From positions 1-20,098 of IMG/VR virus record IMGVR_UViG_3300024265_000236: 20,098 bases of DNA, one strand, 5' to 3'. This stretch comes from a virus. The notes beneath the pieces were generated by a model, which saw only the letters and a list, made by a program, of their open reading frames with translations, had not been told where the DNA came from and searched no databases. Of this stretch, positions 12,927 to 20,098 are shown in pieces. A program made the position numbers and the translations under genes. How positions within the stretch are numbered: the first letter of the stretch is position 1; each line of letters starts with the position of its first letter.

Positions 12927-14152
12927 CAGTCTACTCCGGGTGCATCGTTGGTGATGTTGCTTGCGTCTAGATTCACTAGAACGGTGAGGTCATGGTCCGT
13001 CCCGTTCCCGTAGTCTTTGCCTATGTCTGAGGGGTCTAGTCCGAGCTGGTACCAGTGCTGCAGCGACGCCGAGGAGCTGTAGAGCACGCTGTCAACGTCC
13101 AGCGCTACGCCCGTTACGCCCGCGTTGTAGATCCGCTGGATTTCCGTTTCCGTGAGCACGGTGCTCCACACGGCCGCTTGATGAAGCTGGCCTTCGTAGC
13201 TTTCATTTTCGGATAGCCGGATTACACGCTGGGAGGTCCCAACGACGTCCACTAGATCGAAAGTCTTCGAAGTCACGGTAGCAAGCACACCGTTCACATA
13301 AACGTCGATAGTCGTTCCGTCCCAGGTGGCAACAACATGAGACCATTCGTCGGTCCCGATAACGCTGTCCCACTTCCATACCTTGAATGCCGGAACCGTA
13401 AGACTCGACAGACGGACAACGACCGCATCGTTGAGACCCGTCGAATCTGAATCGGCGACCCGAAAGCTGATCTTGTCAACATCCCCGCCAGCGAATTCCT
13501 GAACCTCGAAGATACGATTCCCCGAGGTAAGCTCCGGCTTGATCCACATCATTAGCGTAAAGACATTGCCGAAACCGAGGTCCACATCCGCCGCGCCCTC
13601 GATGCTGTTCGTATCATCGAACACGACGCTAACGCCAGTCACCGGCGCGACAGGTGTAGGCGCCACGATCCCGGGCGCTATCGGGGCCAGGCCAACGCCA
13701 GACCGCCAGTTCTCAGTGAAGCTGAAGACCGACTCAGAGCCCACAGCCTTGATATCCCCGGTGATCCGCACGTGATTTGGGGCCGGGAGCGTCGCCTGAA
13801 TGTTTTCGATGCTGCTCGCTATGCCAGACGTGAGGAACCAAGCCAGGTCTGCAGCCGCAGCTTCTTCGATCTGCCGGAGACTGGCGCTAGTGAGCGGCAA
13901 CGAGCGCAGTAGGTGCTGCGTCCGGCTCACCATCTTGAACTGCTCTTCGTTCTCGAGCAGATTCCCCCAGTACTCCTCTATGTTGTCGGCCGACCCATCG
14001 TCAAGCTCGTTACCACCCCAAAACGAGAGCTTCACGGCCGTGTCGAAGCTCCCGGTCATCGTCATCGTACCGTTCACGATCTCAATGCCGAACTCCACGC
14101 CGCCCGGCTCTTCCGGGTTATTGATAATCAGAACGTCTCCGGCTTGACTCAT
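12926..14152 (-). CDS. gp46-like baseplate wedge protein fused to a LamG domain
   Basis: A 408-residue, two-part protein. Residues 1-150 resemble Mu gp46 (gp25/W-like wedge subunit): TAVKLSFWGGNELDDGSADN, then EYWGNLL, a helical centre and a closing strand IQATLPAPNHVRITGDIKA. A Pro-rich linker (~155-172, VAPTPVAPVTG) leads to a LamG/concanavalin-like domain (~174-348, with weaker sequence to the end): FTLMMWIKPELTS, EWSHVVATWDGTTIDVYVNG and YEGQLHQAAVWSTVLTETEI are its classic strands. Mu gp46 is only ~140 residues, so the lectin-like half is an addition, probably displayed at the baseplate rim to bind host or environmental glycans. Gene order (between spike and J) supports the wedge assignment. 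Confidence 0.82.
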   Translation of the reverse strand: MSQAGDVLIINNPEEPGGVEFGIEIVNGTMTMTGSFDTAVKLSFWGGNELDDGSADNIEEYWGNLLENEEQFKMVSRTQHLLRSLPLTSASLRQIEEAAAADLAWFLTSGIASSIENIQATLPAPNHVRITGDIKAVGSESVFSFTENWRSGVGLAPIAPGIVAPTPVAPVTGVSVVFDDTNSIEGAADVDLGFGNVFTLMMWIKPELTSGNRIFEVQEFAGGDVDKISFRVADSDSTGLNDAVVVRLSSLTVPAFKVWKWDSVIGTDEWSHVVATWDGTTIDVYVNGVLATVTSKTFDLVDVVGTSQRVIRLSENESYEGQLHQAAVWSTVLTETEIQRIYNAGVTGVALDVDSVLYSSSASLQHWYQLGLDPSDIGKDYGNGTDHDLTVLVNLDASNITNDAPGVD

Positions 14153-14736
14153 TGTGGCAACCCGCTCAATCCGCCGCCCAGCGGTGCCGGCGAGACAGGA
14201 TCGGCATCGCCCAGATACGTGCCAGCGCTGTGTACGTGAGTACCGAGCACGATACCGCCAGCATCGATGACCTCACCGGCTGCGGTGATCACAGCCCCAT
14301 TCACATTGAAATTGCCCGAGGCGTCAAGCGCGAAGCTACCCGCCGCATTGAACCCGGTGACCGAGCCGTCCGCGCCGAGCGTCAAGCCGCTCGCGCCCAA
14401 CACACTGCTCAGCTCGATGGACCCGTCTCGGAAGAGATGGACGCTCGAAACGATCGTGCCGGCTGCGTCCCGCCCATACCGCCGCACCTCGCCACCTAGC
14501 GCAATACCGGGATTGCGCGAATCAACGTACCCGCTGGCGACGAACCGCCCCGTACCCTGCACGGGGATCCCCCCCAAGAAATCCGCCGGCAGGGGGGCGG
14601 AGTCATCGCCAGCGGGCCCGAAGTGGTCGGGTGTTACGTTGGCCCCGCCACCCGGGTCAGCCTTCACCTCGAGCCGAGACACGCCGTCGCGCGTGACGCG
14701 CAGCGTGGACAGTACCCTCGCGATTATGCCAGCCAT
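14149..14736 (-). CDS. Baseplate central spike protein (gpV / Mu gp45-like)
   Basis: A 195-residue protein that starts with an OB-like segment (MAGIIARVLSTLRVTRDGVS) and continues into a beta-helix-like repetitive region (GSIELSSVLGASGLTLGADG, SVTGFNAAGSFALDASGNFN). Near the C-terminus is GTHVHSAGT, with H167-x-H169. In the P2 gpV and phi92 spikes an H-x-H pair from each of three chains binds one iron ion at the tip; this motif is therefore likely to cap the trimeric needle that punctures the outer membrane. Position between hub and gp46-like wedge fits Mu order. The protein is on the short side, and the C-terminus (GGGLSGLPQ) is Gly-rich. ATG and neighbour stops overlap on both sides. Confidence 0.82.
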   Translation of the reverse strand: MAGIIARVLSTLRVTRDGVSRLEVKADPGGGANVTPDHFGPAGDDSAPLPADFLGGIPVQGTGRFVASGYVDSRNPGIALGGEVRRYGRDAAGTIVSSVHLFRDGSIELSSVLGASGLTLGADGSVTGFNAAGSFALDASGNFNVNGAVITAAGEVIDAGGIVLGTHVHSAGTYLGDADPVSPAPLGGGLSGLPQ

Positions 14737-15953
14737 GGCAGTGCCTCCGGGATCTTACCGGCGAACGCGCCCGGCAACACACACAGCAACGACGCGGTAT
14801 CTTTCTTGGCGTCACGCCTGAGCGTCACGGATCGAATCAGAAACCGGCTGTCTGTATAGATCATCGCACGAGGGGCGAGCAGCCGCACCGACGTGTTGGG
14901 GCTCCACAGCTCGCCGCGGACGTTCCGCCACCCAGCGAGTTCAACGCGATAAGCGATTGCGTTGGCAAACATCCGGCCCATCTTCGCGTTTACGGCCGTG
15001 ACTTCTTCGCCAGCTTTCAGATCGTCCGCTTGGAACGTCAGCGGGCGTGTGATCCCACGGAGAAAGGGGTTCACCTTGGTATGCTGAACGCCGTCGATAA
15101 CTCCCAGAAACGAAGGCGTAACGACCGTCACGTGTGAGTAGTACTGCTGCGGGTTGAACTCGGGCAGAATGCTCACAACAGGCGAATCCCCGAGCCGGAG
15201 CAGCTGAACCGGGGCTGCCTCAGACTCAGCTCGGAACACCGGCTGGCCGAACTCATCGTTACCCACCACGAGCCCGCGCTGATTCGCCAGCTTCGCCCAG
15301 AAAGGGAGTACCTTGCCGCCCTCGTTGATCGCAACACGCTCGAATACCGCGCCCGGCTCCGCATCGAACACAGGGGTAAGGCCGAACGGGCGCGCCTGCT
15401 GGTCGGCGATCCCGCGGAGATCCAGGCCCTCGTATTCGATCGGGAAGCTCGAGCCCGGCATCGGGCAGTCGTTCAGCACGCCGGCCAGCGCGTAGCCCTC
15501 AGCCGTCACTGTGGCGCCGTCCAGGGCCACCTGTGGCACGTTGCTGGGGTTCACGCCCGTATAGAGCCGCTCGCCGCCTACGAACAGCTCAGCGCGCTGA
15601 AACGACAGCGGCGCGAAGGCTTCGCGGAACCCCGGCTCGTCAGGCTCGAAGGGTGCGGTCAACGAGAACTGATCGAAGCTGTCGATTGAGCGCTCGATCG
15701 CCATGCTGGTCCAGAAACGGAACAGCTCACCCGCGAGCATCACAGAGACTTCGTTCTCACGAGCTGCCGGGACGGCAGTCGTCACACCCGCATCGGCTGG
15801 CCCGGGCGGGATCGTCAGAATCATGCCCGCCGCTAGACCGCCAGAGACCTCCGGGTTGGCGGACCGAATCCGGTCGACCTCCGCGGCTGTCCCGTACGCA
15901 ATCGTTGAGATGCGTTCGAGAGTGTCGCCGGTTACGACGGGGTACGTTTTCAT
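14724..15953 (-). CDS. Baseplate hub protein (Mu gp44 / gpD-like) with N-terminal LysM domain
   Basis: A 409-residue protein. Residues ~4-49 form a LysM domain (YPVVTGDTLERISTIAYGTA, ending AAGMILTIP), which binds peptidoglycan or acts as a structural module in tails. From ~65 it follows the gp27-like hub family: NEVSVMLAGELFRFWTSMAI, SIDSFDQFSLTAPFEPDE, the GATVTAEGYALAGVLNDCPM block and RGIADQQARPFGLTPVF. In many contractile-tail phages a LysM protein (gpX-type) is a separate gene; here it is fused to the hub. The hub trimer carries the spike encoded just downstream. Start and stop overlap both neighbours. Confidence 0.86.
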   Translation of the reverse strand: MKTYPVVTGDTLERISTIAYGTAAEVDRIRSANPEVSGGLAAGMILTIPPGPADAGVTTAVPAARENEVSVMLAGELFRFWTSMAIERSIDSFDQFSLTAPFEPDEPGFREAFAPLSFQRAELFVGGERLYTGVNPSNVPQVALDGATVTAEGYALAGVLNDCPMPGSSFPIEYEGLDLRGIADQQARPFGLTPVFDAEPGAVFERVAINEGGKVLPFWAKLANQRGLVVGNDEFGQPVFRAESEAAPVQLLRLGDSPVVSILPEFNPQQYYSHVTVVTPSFLGVIDGVQHTKVNPFLRGITRPLTFQADDLKAGEEVTAVNAKMGRMFANAIAYRVELAGWRNVRGELWSPNTSVRLLAPRAMIYTDSRFLIRSVTLRRDAKKDTASLLCVLPGAFAGKIPEALPWLA

Positions 15954-17191
15954 GCGTAGTAGACCACGCTTCGCCCGATGGGCACCTCGAGTAGCTCTTC
16001 CCCGACGAACGCATTTGAGTTGATCAGGAAATCGAGGTTCTCATCGATCGTCCGGTAAAATCGGGCCTCGAGCTCGATGGGCGTCATAGGCGCTACGAGA
16101 ATCACGCTCCGCTCCTGCTTGAGACTGAACGAAATTTCTACGAGAAACCCCGCGGCCGTCGAGATAACGTTGATCACTTGCTGATACACTGACCCGGTGT
16201 CAACGATCGCGAGCGCGGACAAGTTACCGTCTCGCCACACGGTGAACTCATCAAGCAAACCTAGCAACACATCCGCGGCCGCGAGCGCGTCTGTCTTCGT
16301 CTCGAACTCCGCGTTCAACACAGCTAGAGCTGAACCGACCAGAAGATTTGACGCCAGCATATCATCGCTTCGAAAGCTGTTGGGTGCCTGCGAGTCCGTT
16401 GTAGGCGTGTAGGTCGTTCCGTTCGTGGTGAGTGAAACGAGCATACCCCCATACGCCTCGAGCCGTGCAGTGATCAACGCTACGGACCGAGCGGGAGTCT
16501 GTACCAGGATGCTGGTCTGAAACGCCAGTGCCAACGGATCACTTATAAATACCTGGATAGCATCGTCAATGGAGTCGTTTACTGTATCGAACACACTCTG
16601 CACGGTGGCCTCAACGTCGGCAACAGCCTGCAGACCCTTTTTTACCTGATCCTTGACGGCCTGGTATCGGTCCCGAAGCGAAACTTCCTCAATCGTCGAG
16701 CTAGTCTCAAGAGTCTCTTCGAACTCAACGGGCGCTGATTCCGTGTAGGCCGCTATGGATGCCTGCAGTAGCTCAGACGCTGACTCAGTCTGAAGTGGGA
16801 ACACGAGGCGGTTCGTCTCGTAGAAGGTGACGTTGAAGATCGCTTGGTTACCCCGCGTCTTCAGCTCGTCTATGCGCTCAACACGACCGAACGGCACGAC
16901 ATCAAACACGCCGTAGACCGGGTGCTCGAGCACGCCGATCCCGTCCTCGCTGAGCATCGCGTCAAACGTGTTCGCCTCGAGATCGTAGTTGTCCCCGCTA
17001 ATCATGAACCGTAGCGGGAACTGCCGACCGCTACGGCCGAGACTCTGCACGAACGTTCCGGGGGCGTCGGGGAACTGGAACGCCGTAGTATGCTTGTCTA
17101 CGCGCTTCGACACGTTCTCGTACTGAAACTCGAGCCGAACGCCGCTAGGCGACGTGTACGCGGCGGGCTTGATCCGATCTTGCCAGCCCAT
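15950..17191 (-). CDS. DNA circularisation N-terminal domain protein (Mu gp43-like)
   Basis: A 413-residue protein. Its N-terminal ~110 residues match the family known by the historical name DNA_circ_N: MGWQDRIKPAAYTSPSGVRL, TTAFQFPDAPGTFVQSLGRS, FPLRFMISGDNYDLEANTFD and EDGIGVLEHPVYGVFDVVP. In Mu this is gp43, between tape measure and hub, and is thought to be a tail/baseplate component at the tube end; real DNA circularisation activity is not established. The remainder is largely helical, with a coiled segment (LRDRYQAVKDQVKKGLQAVA). The ATG overlaps the tape-measure stop. Confidence 0.85.
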   Translation of the reverse strand: MGWQDRIKPAAYTSPSGVRLEFQYENVSKRVDKHTTAFQFPDAPGTFVQSLGRSGRQFPLRFMISGDNYDLEANTFDAMLSEDGIGVLEHPVYGVFDVVPFGRVERIDELKTRGNQAIFNVTFYETNRLVFPLQTESASELLQASIAAYTESAPVEFEETLETSSTIEEVSLRDRYQAVKDQVKKGLQAVADVEATVQSVFDTVNDSIDDAIQVFISDPLALAFQTSILVQTPARSVALITARLEAYGGMLVSLTTNGTTYTPTTDSQAPNSFRSDDMLASNLLVGSALAVLNAEFETKTDALAAADVLLGLLDEFTVWRDGNLSALAIVDTGSVYQQVINVISTAAGFLVEISFSLKQERSVILVAPMTPIELEARFYRTIDENLDFLINSNAFVGEELLEVPIGRSVVYYA

Positions 17192-18897
17192 CAGGGGGCG
17201 CCCGTCGAGAGCAGCTGGAGGTTGAACCCGCGCTCACGGCCGCGCCGTTCGATATCAACTAGATCAGCGTGGCCCTTAATGAAGATATCGAGCTGGCTAA
17301 GCTCGCGACGCTCGATAATGCTCTGTGTCAATCGGCTTTGCGGACCGATCACCTCCGGCCGTCCGCCGGGCGGTGCACCGCCTTCGGGCTCGCCAGCACG
17401 CTCGAAACCGAAAAGGCCGAGCGCCCGATCGAAACCGGTTGATACCAAATCGAGGCCCGCGAGTATCCGCCCCGTAGCTCGGTCGAAGCCCTCTTCCATA
17501 CCGGCCAGCTGCCCCAGCCACACACCAAACTGAAACGCAACGCCAGCCGCAGCTACGCCCAGACCGATCAGACCTGCCGTCGAGCCAACTATAAAGCTGA
17601 TCGCGACACCTATCCCCGCGAATACCAGTCCCAGGGCAACTGCGATTGCGGAAAGACCGGTGAGGAGGAAGGTCATCTTCGTTAGCGCAGGATTGAGCGT
17701 AATGAATGCGTCGATGCCTCGCGTAAAGCCTGTGAGCGATTCGAAGAGCGATTCAGTCGCCCCAGCTGTCTTGAAAAGTGTCAGCTCTACCGACTCGGCT
17801 GCACTCGTAAACTCCTTCATTGCGCCCCGTGTCGTGTCGCGCATGACAGCGGCCATGGCTTTCGTTTCGCCCTGGACGTTGACTAGTCGGCCCTGGAGTT
17901 TCCGCAACTCATCAGACCCCTGTGTCAGAAACGAGAGAACCCCCCGGCCACCCCGGATCTCGAAGAGCTGCGAGATCACACCCGCCTGCTGCGCGGGGGT
18001 AAGCTTCCGAAGTGACACGCCGATATCGTCGAGGATATCCGCGAACGGACGCATGTTGTTCGCTGAGTCCAACACACTCACGCCAAGGCGCTCCAGGTTC
18101 TTCTGGACCTTTGGGTCAACAAGCTTCGTAAACATCGCGTTCAGAACCGTCCCACCCCGGGAGCCCTTGATCGCAACTTGCGCGAGTCTAGCCGTGATCG
18201 CGATTAGCTCGTCCATCGACACACCGGCAGCAACGGCCAGCGGCGCACCGAGCTTGACCGTCTCGAACATATCTTCCATCGTTAGATTCGCGCTGTTCGT
18301 CGCCTTCACCATCTGGTCGGACGTCCGGGTAAGCGCCTCCATGTTCTGCGCAGCATCGTTCGTGATGAGCCCGAACGCTGCCATCGAGTCGCTGACGATA
18401 TCGGCCGCTCGAGCTAGCTCCTGCTCCGAAGCCGTAGCCAGGTCGACCAACGCAGGAAGCGCCCCAATCGAAAATTGCGCATCGAAGCCAGCCTTGGCCA
18501 TGAATTTCAGAGCCAGCGCACCTTGATTCGCCGTGAACTCCGTAGTGCGGCCGGCCTCCCGGGCCGCCCCTTCGAGCTCCGCGAACGCCTTTGTGCCGCG
18601 CCGAATAGGCTCTTCGAAGCGAACGCCCGCGCTCACAAGACTCTGCTCGAACTCCGCGCCTAGGGTCACCACGTCGGCCATAGCCATTTTGACGGCCAGC
18701 AACGCACCCGCAACGCCTGCAACGCCAAGCGCAGGACCGATAGACTTCCCCAGCTTCCGGAAGCCCGCAGTCACCCGCTTGACGCCTGCGTTGATCCCGC
18801 GCAGAGTCTTGCCGACGCGGTTCCCCATGCGTGTAACTGGGGCGGTGATCTTGTCGATCGCCTTAAACACAGCTTCTACGGTGAATCTACCGGCCAT
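17191..18897 (-). CDS. Tail tape measure protein (TP901-type core)
   Basis: A 568-residue protein that sets tail length and lies in the tube lumen. The N-terminus is basic (MGNRVGKTLRGINAGVKRVT). Residues ~75-400 carry the TP901 core: GAEFEQSLVSAGVRFEEPIR, AREAGRTTEFTANQGALALK, LPALVDLATASEQELARAAD and SRGGTVLNAMFTKLVDPKVQ. Residues ~408-460 are strongly hydrophobic (MTFLLTGLSAIAVALGLVFA, then GIGVAISFIVGSTAGLIGLG), as in tape-measure segments that contact the host membrane. At roughly 0.15 nm per residue the length predicts a tail of about 85 nm, which is short (inference). The ATG overlaps the end of the frameshifted chaperone by 11 bases; GGGGTGA precedes the start. Confidence 0.9.
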   Translation of the reverse strand: MAGRFTVEAVFKAIDKITAPVTRMGNRVGKTLRGINAGVKRVTAGFRKLGKSIGPALGVAGVAGALLAVKMAMADVVTLGAEFEQSLVSAGVRFEEPIRRGTKAFAELEGAAREAGRTTEFTANQGALALKFMAKAGFDAQFSIGALPALVDLATASEQELARAADIVSDSMAAFGLITNDAAQNMEALTRTSDQMVKATNSANLTMEDMFETVKLGAPLAVAAGVSMDELIAITARLAQVAIKGSRGGTVLNAMFTKLVDPKVQKNLERLGVSVLDSANNMRPFADILDDIGVSLRKLTPAQQAGVISQLFEIRGGRGVLSFLTQGSDELRKLQGRLVNVQGETKAMAAVMRDTTRGAMKEFTSAAESVELTLFKTAGATESLFESLTGFTRGIDAFITLNPALTKMTFLLTGLSAIAVALGLVFAGIGVAISFIVGSTAGLIGLGVAAAGVAFQFGVWLGQLAGMEEGFDRATGRILAGLDLVSTGFDRALGLFGFERAGEPEGGAPPGGRPEVIGPQSRLTQSIIERRELSQLDIFIKGHADLVDIERRGRERGFNLQLLSTGAP

Positions 18898-19494
18898 TCA
18901 AGTCACCCCGAAGGCCGTCGTAGAAGAACTGTATCTCGTGAAGCTCGATCTCGTTGAGAGGCGGCAGCGAAGAGTAGTCGAGGTAGATCTGTTTCAGCAT
19001 CACTGAGACCCCCTCGATTCCTCTGTGTGGTACCTCTCTAGCCTCGCCCTTCGTCCGGACGACGAGCAGCGACGCTACGAAGCCAAAAAAATTGTCGCTA
19101 CCGCCTGGACGATCTTCAGGTCCCGGCCATCCATTTGCGAGAAGATTGCCGGATTCTGCTTGCACATCGCGGCCATGTAGGCGTTGAGCTTTGCAATGGC
19201 TTGCTGCTCCTTAAACTTGTCGAACGCGACGAGAGCTGAGCCAGGCGGTATGCGCATCTCAAGCTCGGTGATGCCTCCGGTCTGCGGAAACTGAAGCCGA
19301 TACGTCAGCCCACTATCCCCCGCCACGTCGAGGTGCCCACCCATGATCGCACTGACGATCTTCCGCTTCAGATCTTCGAAGCTGTCGCTATCTTTCTCCC
19401 GCATCGACGCCGTGTCTGTGTCCAAACACCACGCCTCAGCAAAGCGATCGAAGTCACTCTCTGCCGTCTCTCGGTTTACCCTCTCTTCAGACAT
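18887..19494 (-). CDS. Tail assembly chaperone, -1 frameshift extended form
   Basis: Predicted fusion of the chaperone frame (19494 to 19084) with the -1 frame (re-reading base 19084, then to the stop at 18887), about 202 residues. After the slip at T-TTT-TTG the new frame reads GFVASLLVVRTKGEAREVPH, later IYLDYSSLPPLNEIELHEIQ and FFYDGLRGDLNGR. The second frame has no credible start of its own: its first ATG lies inside the upstream gene without a ribosome binding site. It ends just inside the tape-measure start. This architecture is that of the lambda G/GT and Mu gp41/gp41' pairs, in which the minor long form recruits tape measure and tube subunits during tail assembly. The frameshift is predicted, not observed. 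Confidence 0.78.
19075..19494 (-). CDS. Tail assembly chaperone, short (unshifted) form
   Basis: A 139-residue protein encoded between tube and tape measure, the position of the tail assembly chaperone in Mu-like and most other long-tailed phages. It is acidic and mostly helical: MSEERVNRETAESDFDRFAE, SFEDLKRKIVSAIMGGHLDV, a short strand LTYRLQFPQTGGITELEMRI, and helices to the stop after VQAVATIFLAS. The last codons include the slippery ATT TTT TTG. AGGAGA lies nine bases upstream of the ATG. It is a non-structural chaperone expected to coat the tape measure in the cytoplasm during tail building. Confidence 0.82.
   Translation of the reverse strand: MSEERVNRETAESDFDRFAEAWCLDTDTASMREKDSDSFEDLKRKIVSAIMGGHLDVAGDSGLTYRLQFPQTGGITELEMRIPPGSALVAFDKFKEQQAIAKLNAYMAAMCKQNPAIFSQMDGRDLKIVQAVATIFLAS
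19084..19090 (-). other. Programmed -1 ribosomal frameshift site, T TTT TTG
   Basis: On the - strand the chaperone reads ATT TTT TTG GCT TCG TAG. The in-phase heptamer T_TTT_TTG fits the canonical X_XXY_YYZ pattern, with both tRNAs able to re-pair after a one-base slip. The zero frame stops three codons later, while the -1 frame stays open for 65 more residues. CTTCGT (19082-19077) and ACGAAG (19054-19049) could pair into a 6-bp stem right after the site; its spacer is shorter than usual. Confidence 0.78.
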
Positions 19495-19512
19495 TTGGGG
19501 CTGTCTCCTGGG

Positions 19513-19899
19513 TTATGGTTGCTGTGTCATCTTCCCCGAGCCCTTCAGCCCGACCGCAGCCGTGGCGTTCGCGCTCGATACCTTCATCTCACCAACGATC
19601 TGACCGCTACCCTGGAAGATCGCACCGCTGGCGTAGCCCGCGGTGATCGCAAACAGGCTGTTGCCGTCGGCAAGATTCTGCAGGAACTCGTGATCCCCGT
19701 TCAGGTCGTCAATCGACAACGTGAGGTCGGACGCCTCCCAGGGCATCCGCGTCTTGAGCAGTCGGCTCGTGCCGTTGCCGTTCGCCTCGACCTCGTTGTT
19801 GAAGCCACCGAGAGAACGCTGTGAGTCCGCGTCAGCCGCGACGGCGAACGTCCGGCCGTCCAGCGTCACGCTTTCGATACTGCCGCCTGTTGCGCCCAT
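19513..19899 (-). CDS. Contractile tail tube protein (Mu gp40-like)
   Basis: A 128-residue protein between sheath and chaperone genes, the Mu tube position. The sequence matches small tube proteins in length and strand pattern: an N-terminal GSIESVTLDGRTFAVAADAD, then LGGFNNEVEANGNGTSRLLK, TRMPWEASDLTLSIDDLNGD and the C-terminal strands SGAIFQGSGQIVGEMKVSSA. These proteins stack as hexamer rings inside the sheath. GGAGG lies seven bases before the ATG and could pair with the spacer next to it (19900-19911). Confidence 0.82.
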   Translation of the reverse strand: MGATGGSIESVTLDGRTFAVAADADSQRSLGGFNNEVEANGNGTSRLLKTRMPWEASDLTLSIDDLNGDHEFLQNLADGNSLFAITAGYASGAIFQGSGQIVGEMKVSSANATAAVGLKGSGKMTQQP

Positions 19900-19911
19900 G
19901 GAGGTGCCTCC
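19900..19911 (-). promoter_or_regulatory. Tube-gene ribosome binding site within a small hairpin
   Basis: On the - strand GGAGGCACCTCC directly precedes the tube ATG. The Shine-Dalgarno GGAGG can pair with CCTCC in its own spacer (about 4 bp with a four-base loop). The site decides the start; a regulatory role for the hairpin is only a possibility, as the stem is very short. Confidence 0.4.
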
Positions 19912-20098
19912 CTACGCCGCCAGCGCGGCGGTGCCGAAGAAGAATCCGAAGTTGAGGTCGATCGAAATGATCCCAGTGTTCCCCGAGATCTGGACCGTCA
20001 GCTCAACGTTCAGACGGTTCGGATTGCCCGAGTCGATCACCGCAGTGGTGAGCGCCTTCGCCGTCTCCGGATCGCTGAGAATCGCCGCGAGCGCCAGG
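19912..20098 (-). CDS. Tail sheath protein, C-terminal end (partial)
   Basis: The frame is open to the right edge, so only the last 61 residues or so are visible; they run LALAAILSDPETAKALTTAV, then a GNPNRLNVELTVQISGNTGI segment and IISIDLNFGFFFGTAALAA before TAG. The pattern 'G-x-P-x-R-L-N-V ... I-x-I-x-L-x-F-x-F' with a terminal hydrophobic strand fits the C-terminal domain of contractile sheath proteins (Mu gpL, P2 FI), whose last strand inserts into the neighbouring subunit. The gene order (next gene is the tube) strongly supports this. The fragment alone would not suffice for a firm family call. Confidence 0.68.
   Translation of the reverse strand, partial: LALAAILSDPETAKALTTAVIDSGNPNRLNVELTVQISGNTGIISIDLNFGFFFGTAALAA

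Noticed and set aside
17660-18526. Long + strand open frame of 288 codons opposite the tape measure gene
   Set aside because: Ser/Ala/Arg-rich low-complexity translation, typical antisense shadow of a GC-rich gene; the opposite frame is clearly tape measure.

Overview
This window is part of a tailed-phage genome (Caudoviricetes) with a contractile tail, either a free virus or a prophage; no integrase, transposase or host gene is visible. The DNA is GC-rich (about 60% by eye, not counted). A Mu-type contractile-tail gene order and a protein carrying an exosortase (PEP-CTERM) sorting signal point to a Gram-negative host, probably a proteobacterium able to make exopolysaccharide. That host call is inference.

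Layout: genes on the + strand fill 1-8611 and genes on the - strand fill 8544-20098, so the two blocks converge and overlap by 68 bases near 8.5-8.6 kb. Packing is tight. Most neighbours overlap by 4 bases (ATGA or GTGA), the longest gene-free stretches are about 100 bases (1326-1427) and about 70 bases (1725-1793 and 8973-9046), and no gap exceeds 300 bases. I saw no tRNA, rRNA, CRISPR array or insertion sequence.

Region 1 (1-4939, +) is the replication and recombination block: the C-terminal end of a DUF2800 RecB/Cas4-like nuclease, a DUF2815 single-strand-DNA-binding protein with a repetitive proline-rich tail, five small proteins (one a ribbon-helix-helix DNA binder), and a family A DNA polymerase with a 3'-5' exonuclease domain and an unusual inserted zinc ribbon. 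The start of one small gene (1794) lies just after a perfect 10-bp inverted repeat that covers its ribosome binding site.

Region 2 (4944-8611, +) is the most unusual part. Four genes joined by short overlaps encode an IbrA-like PP-loop/PAPS-reductase protein (DUF3440), an ectoine-synthase-like cupin (EctC family), an IbrB-like ParB/sulfiredoxin-fold protein, and a 226-residue protein whose C-terminus resembles the C-terminus of the IbrA-like protein. IbrA/IbrB pairs are known in phages and pathogens, but an EctC-like enzyme placed between them is to my knowledge not a described arrangement. No ectA or ectB is nearby, so a private chemistry (nucleic-acid or small-molecule modification) is as plausible as osmolyte synthesis. 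Two small unrecognised proteins follow.

Region 3 (8544-9827, -) holds four small membrane or exported proteins downstream of the tail fibre gene: a membrane-anchored coiled-coil protein, a 47-residue single-span membrane protein, a secreted protein with two cysteines, and a PEP-CTERM-type exported protein. They are candidates for lysis or host-envelope functions.

Region 4 (9824-20098, -) is a Mu-like tail operon in conserved order. Read 5'->3' on the - strand it runs: sheath (partial), tube, tail assembly chaperone with a -1 frameshift extension, tape measure, DNA-circularisation/gp43-like protein, LysM-baseplate hub, spike, gp46-like wedge fused to a LamG domain, baseplate J, DUF2313/gp48-like protein, tail fibre. 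A Mu-like tail combined with polymerase-based replication shows that the genome is mosaic.
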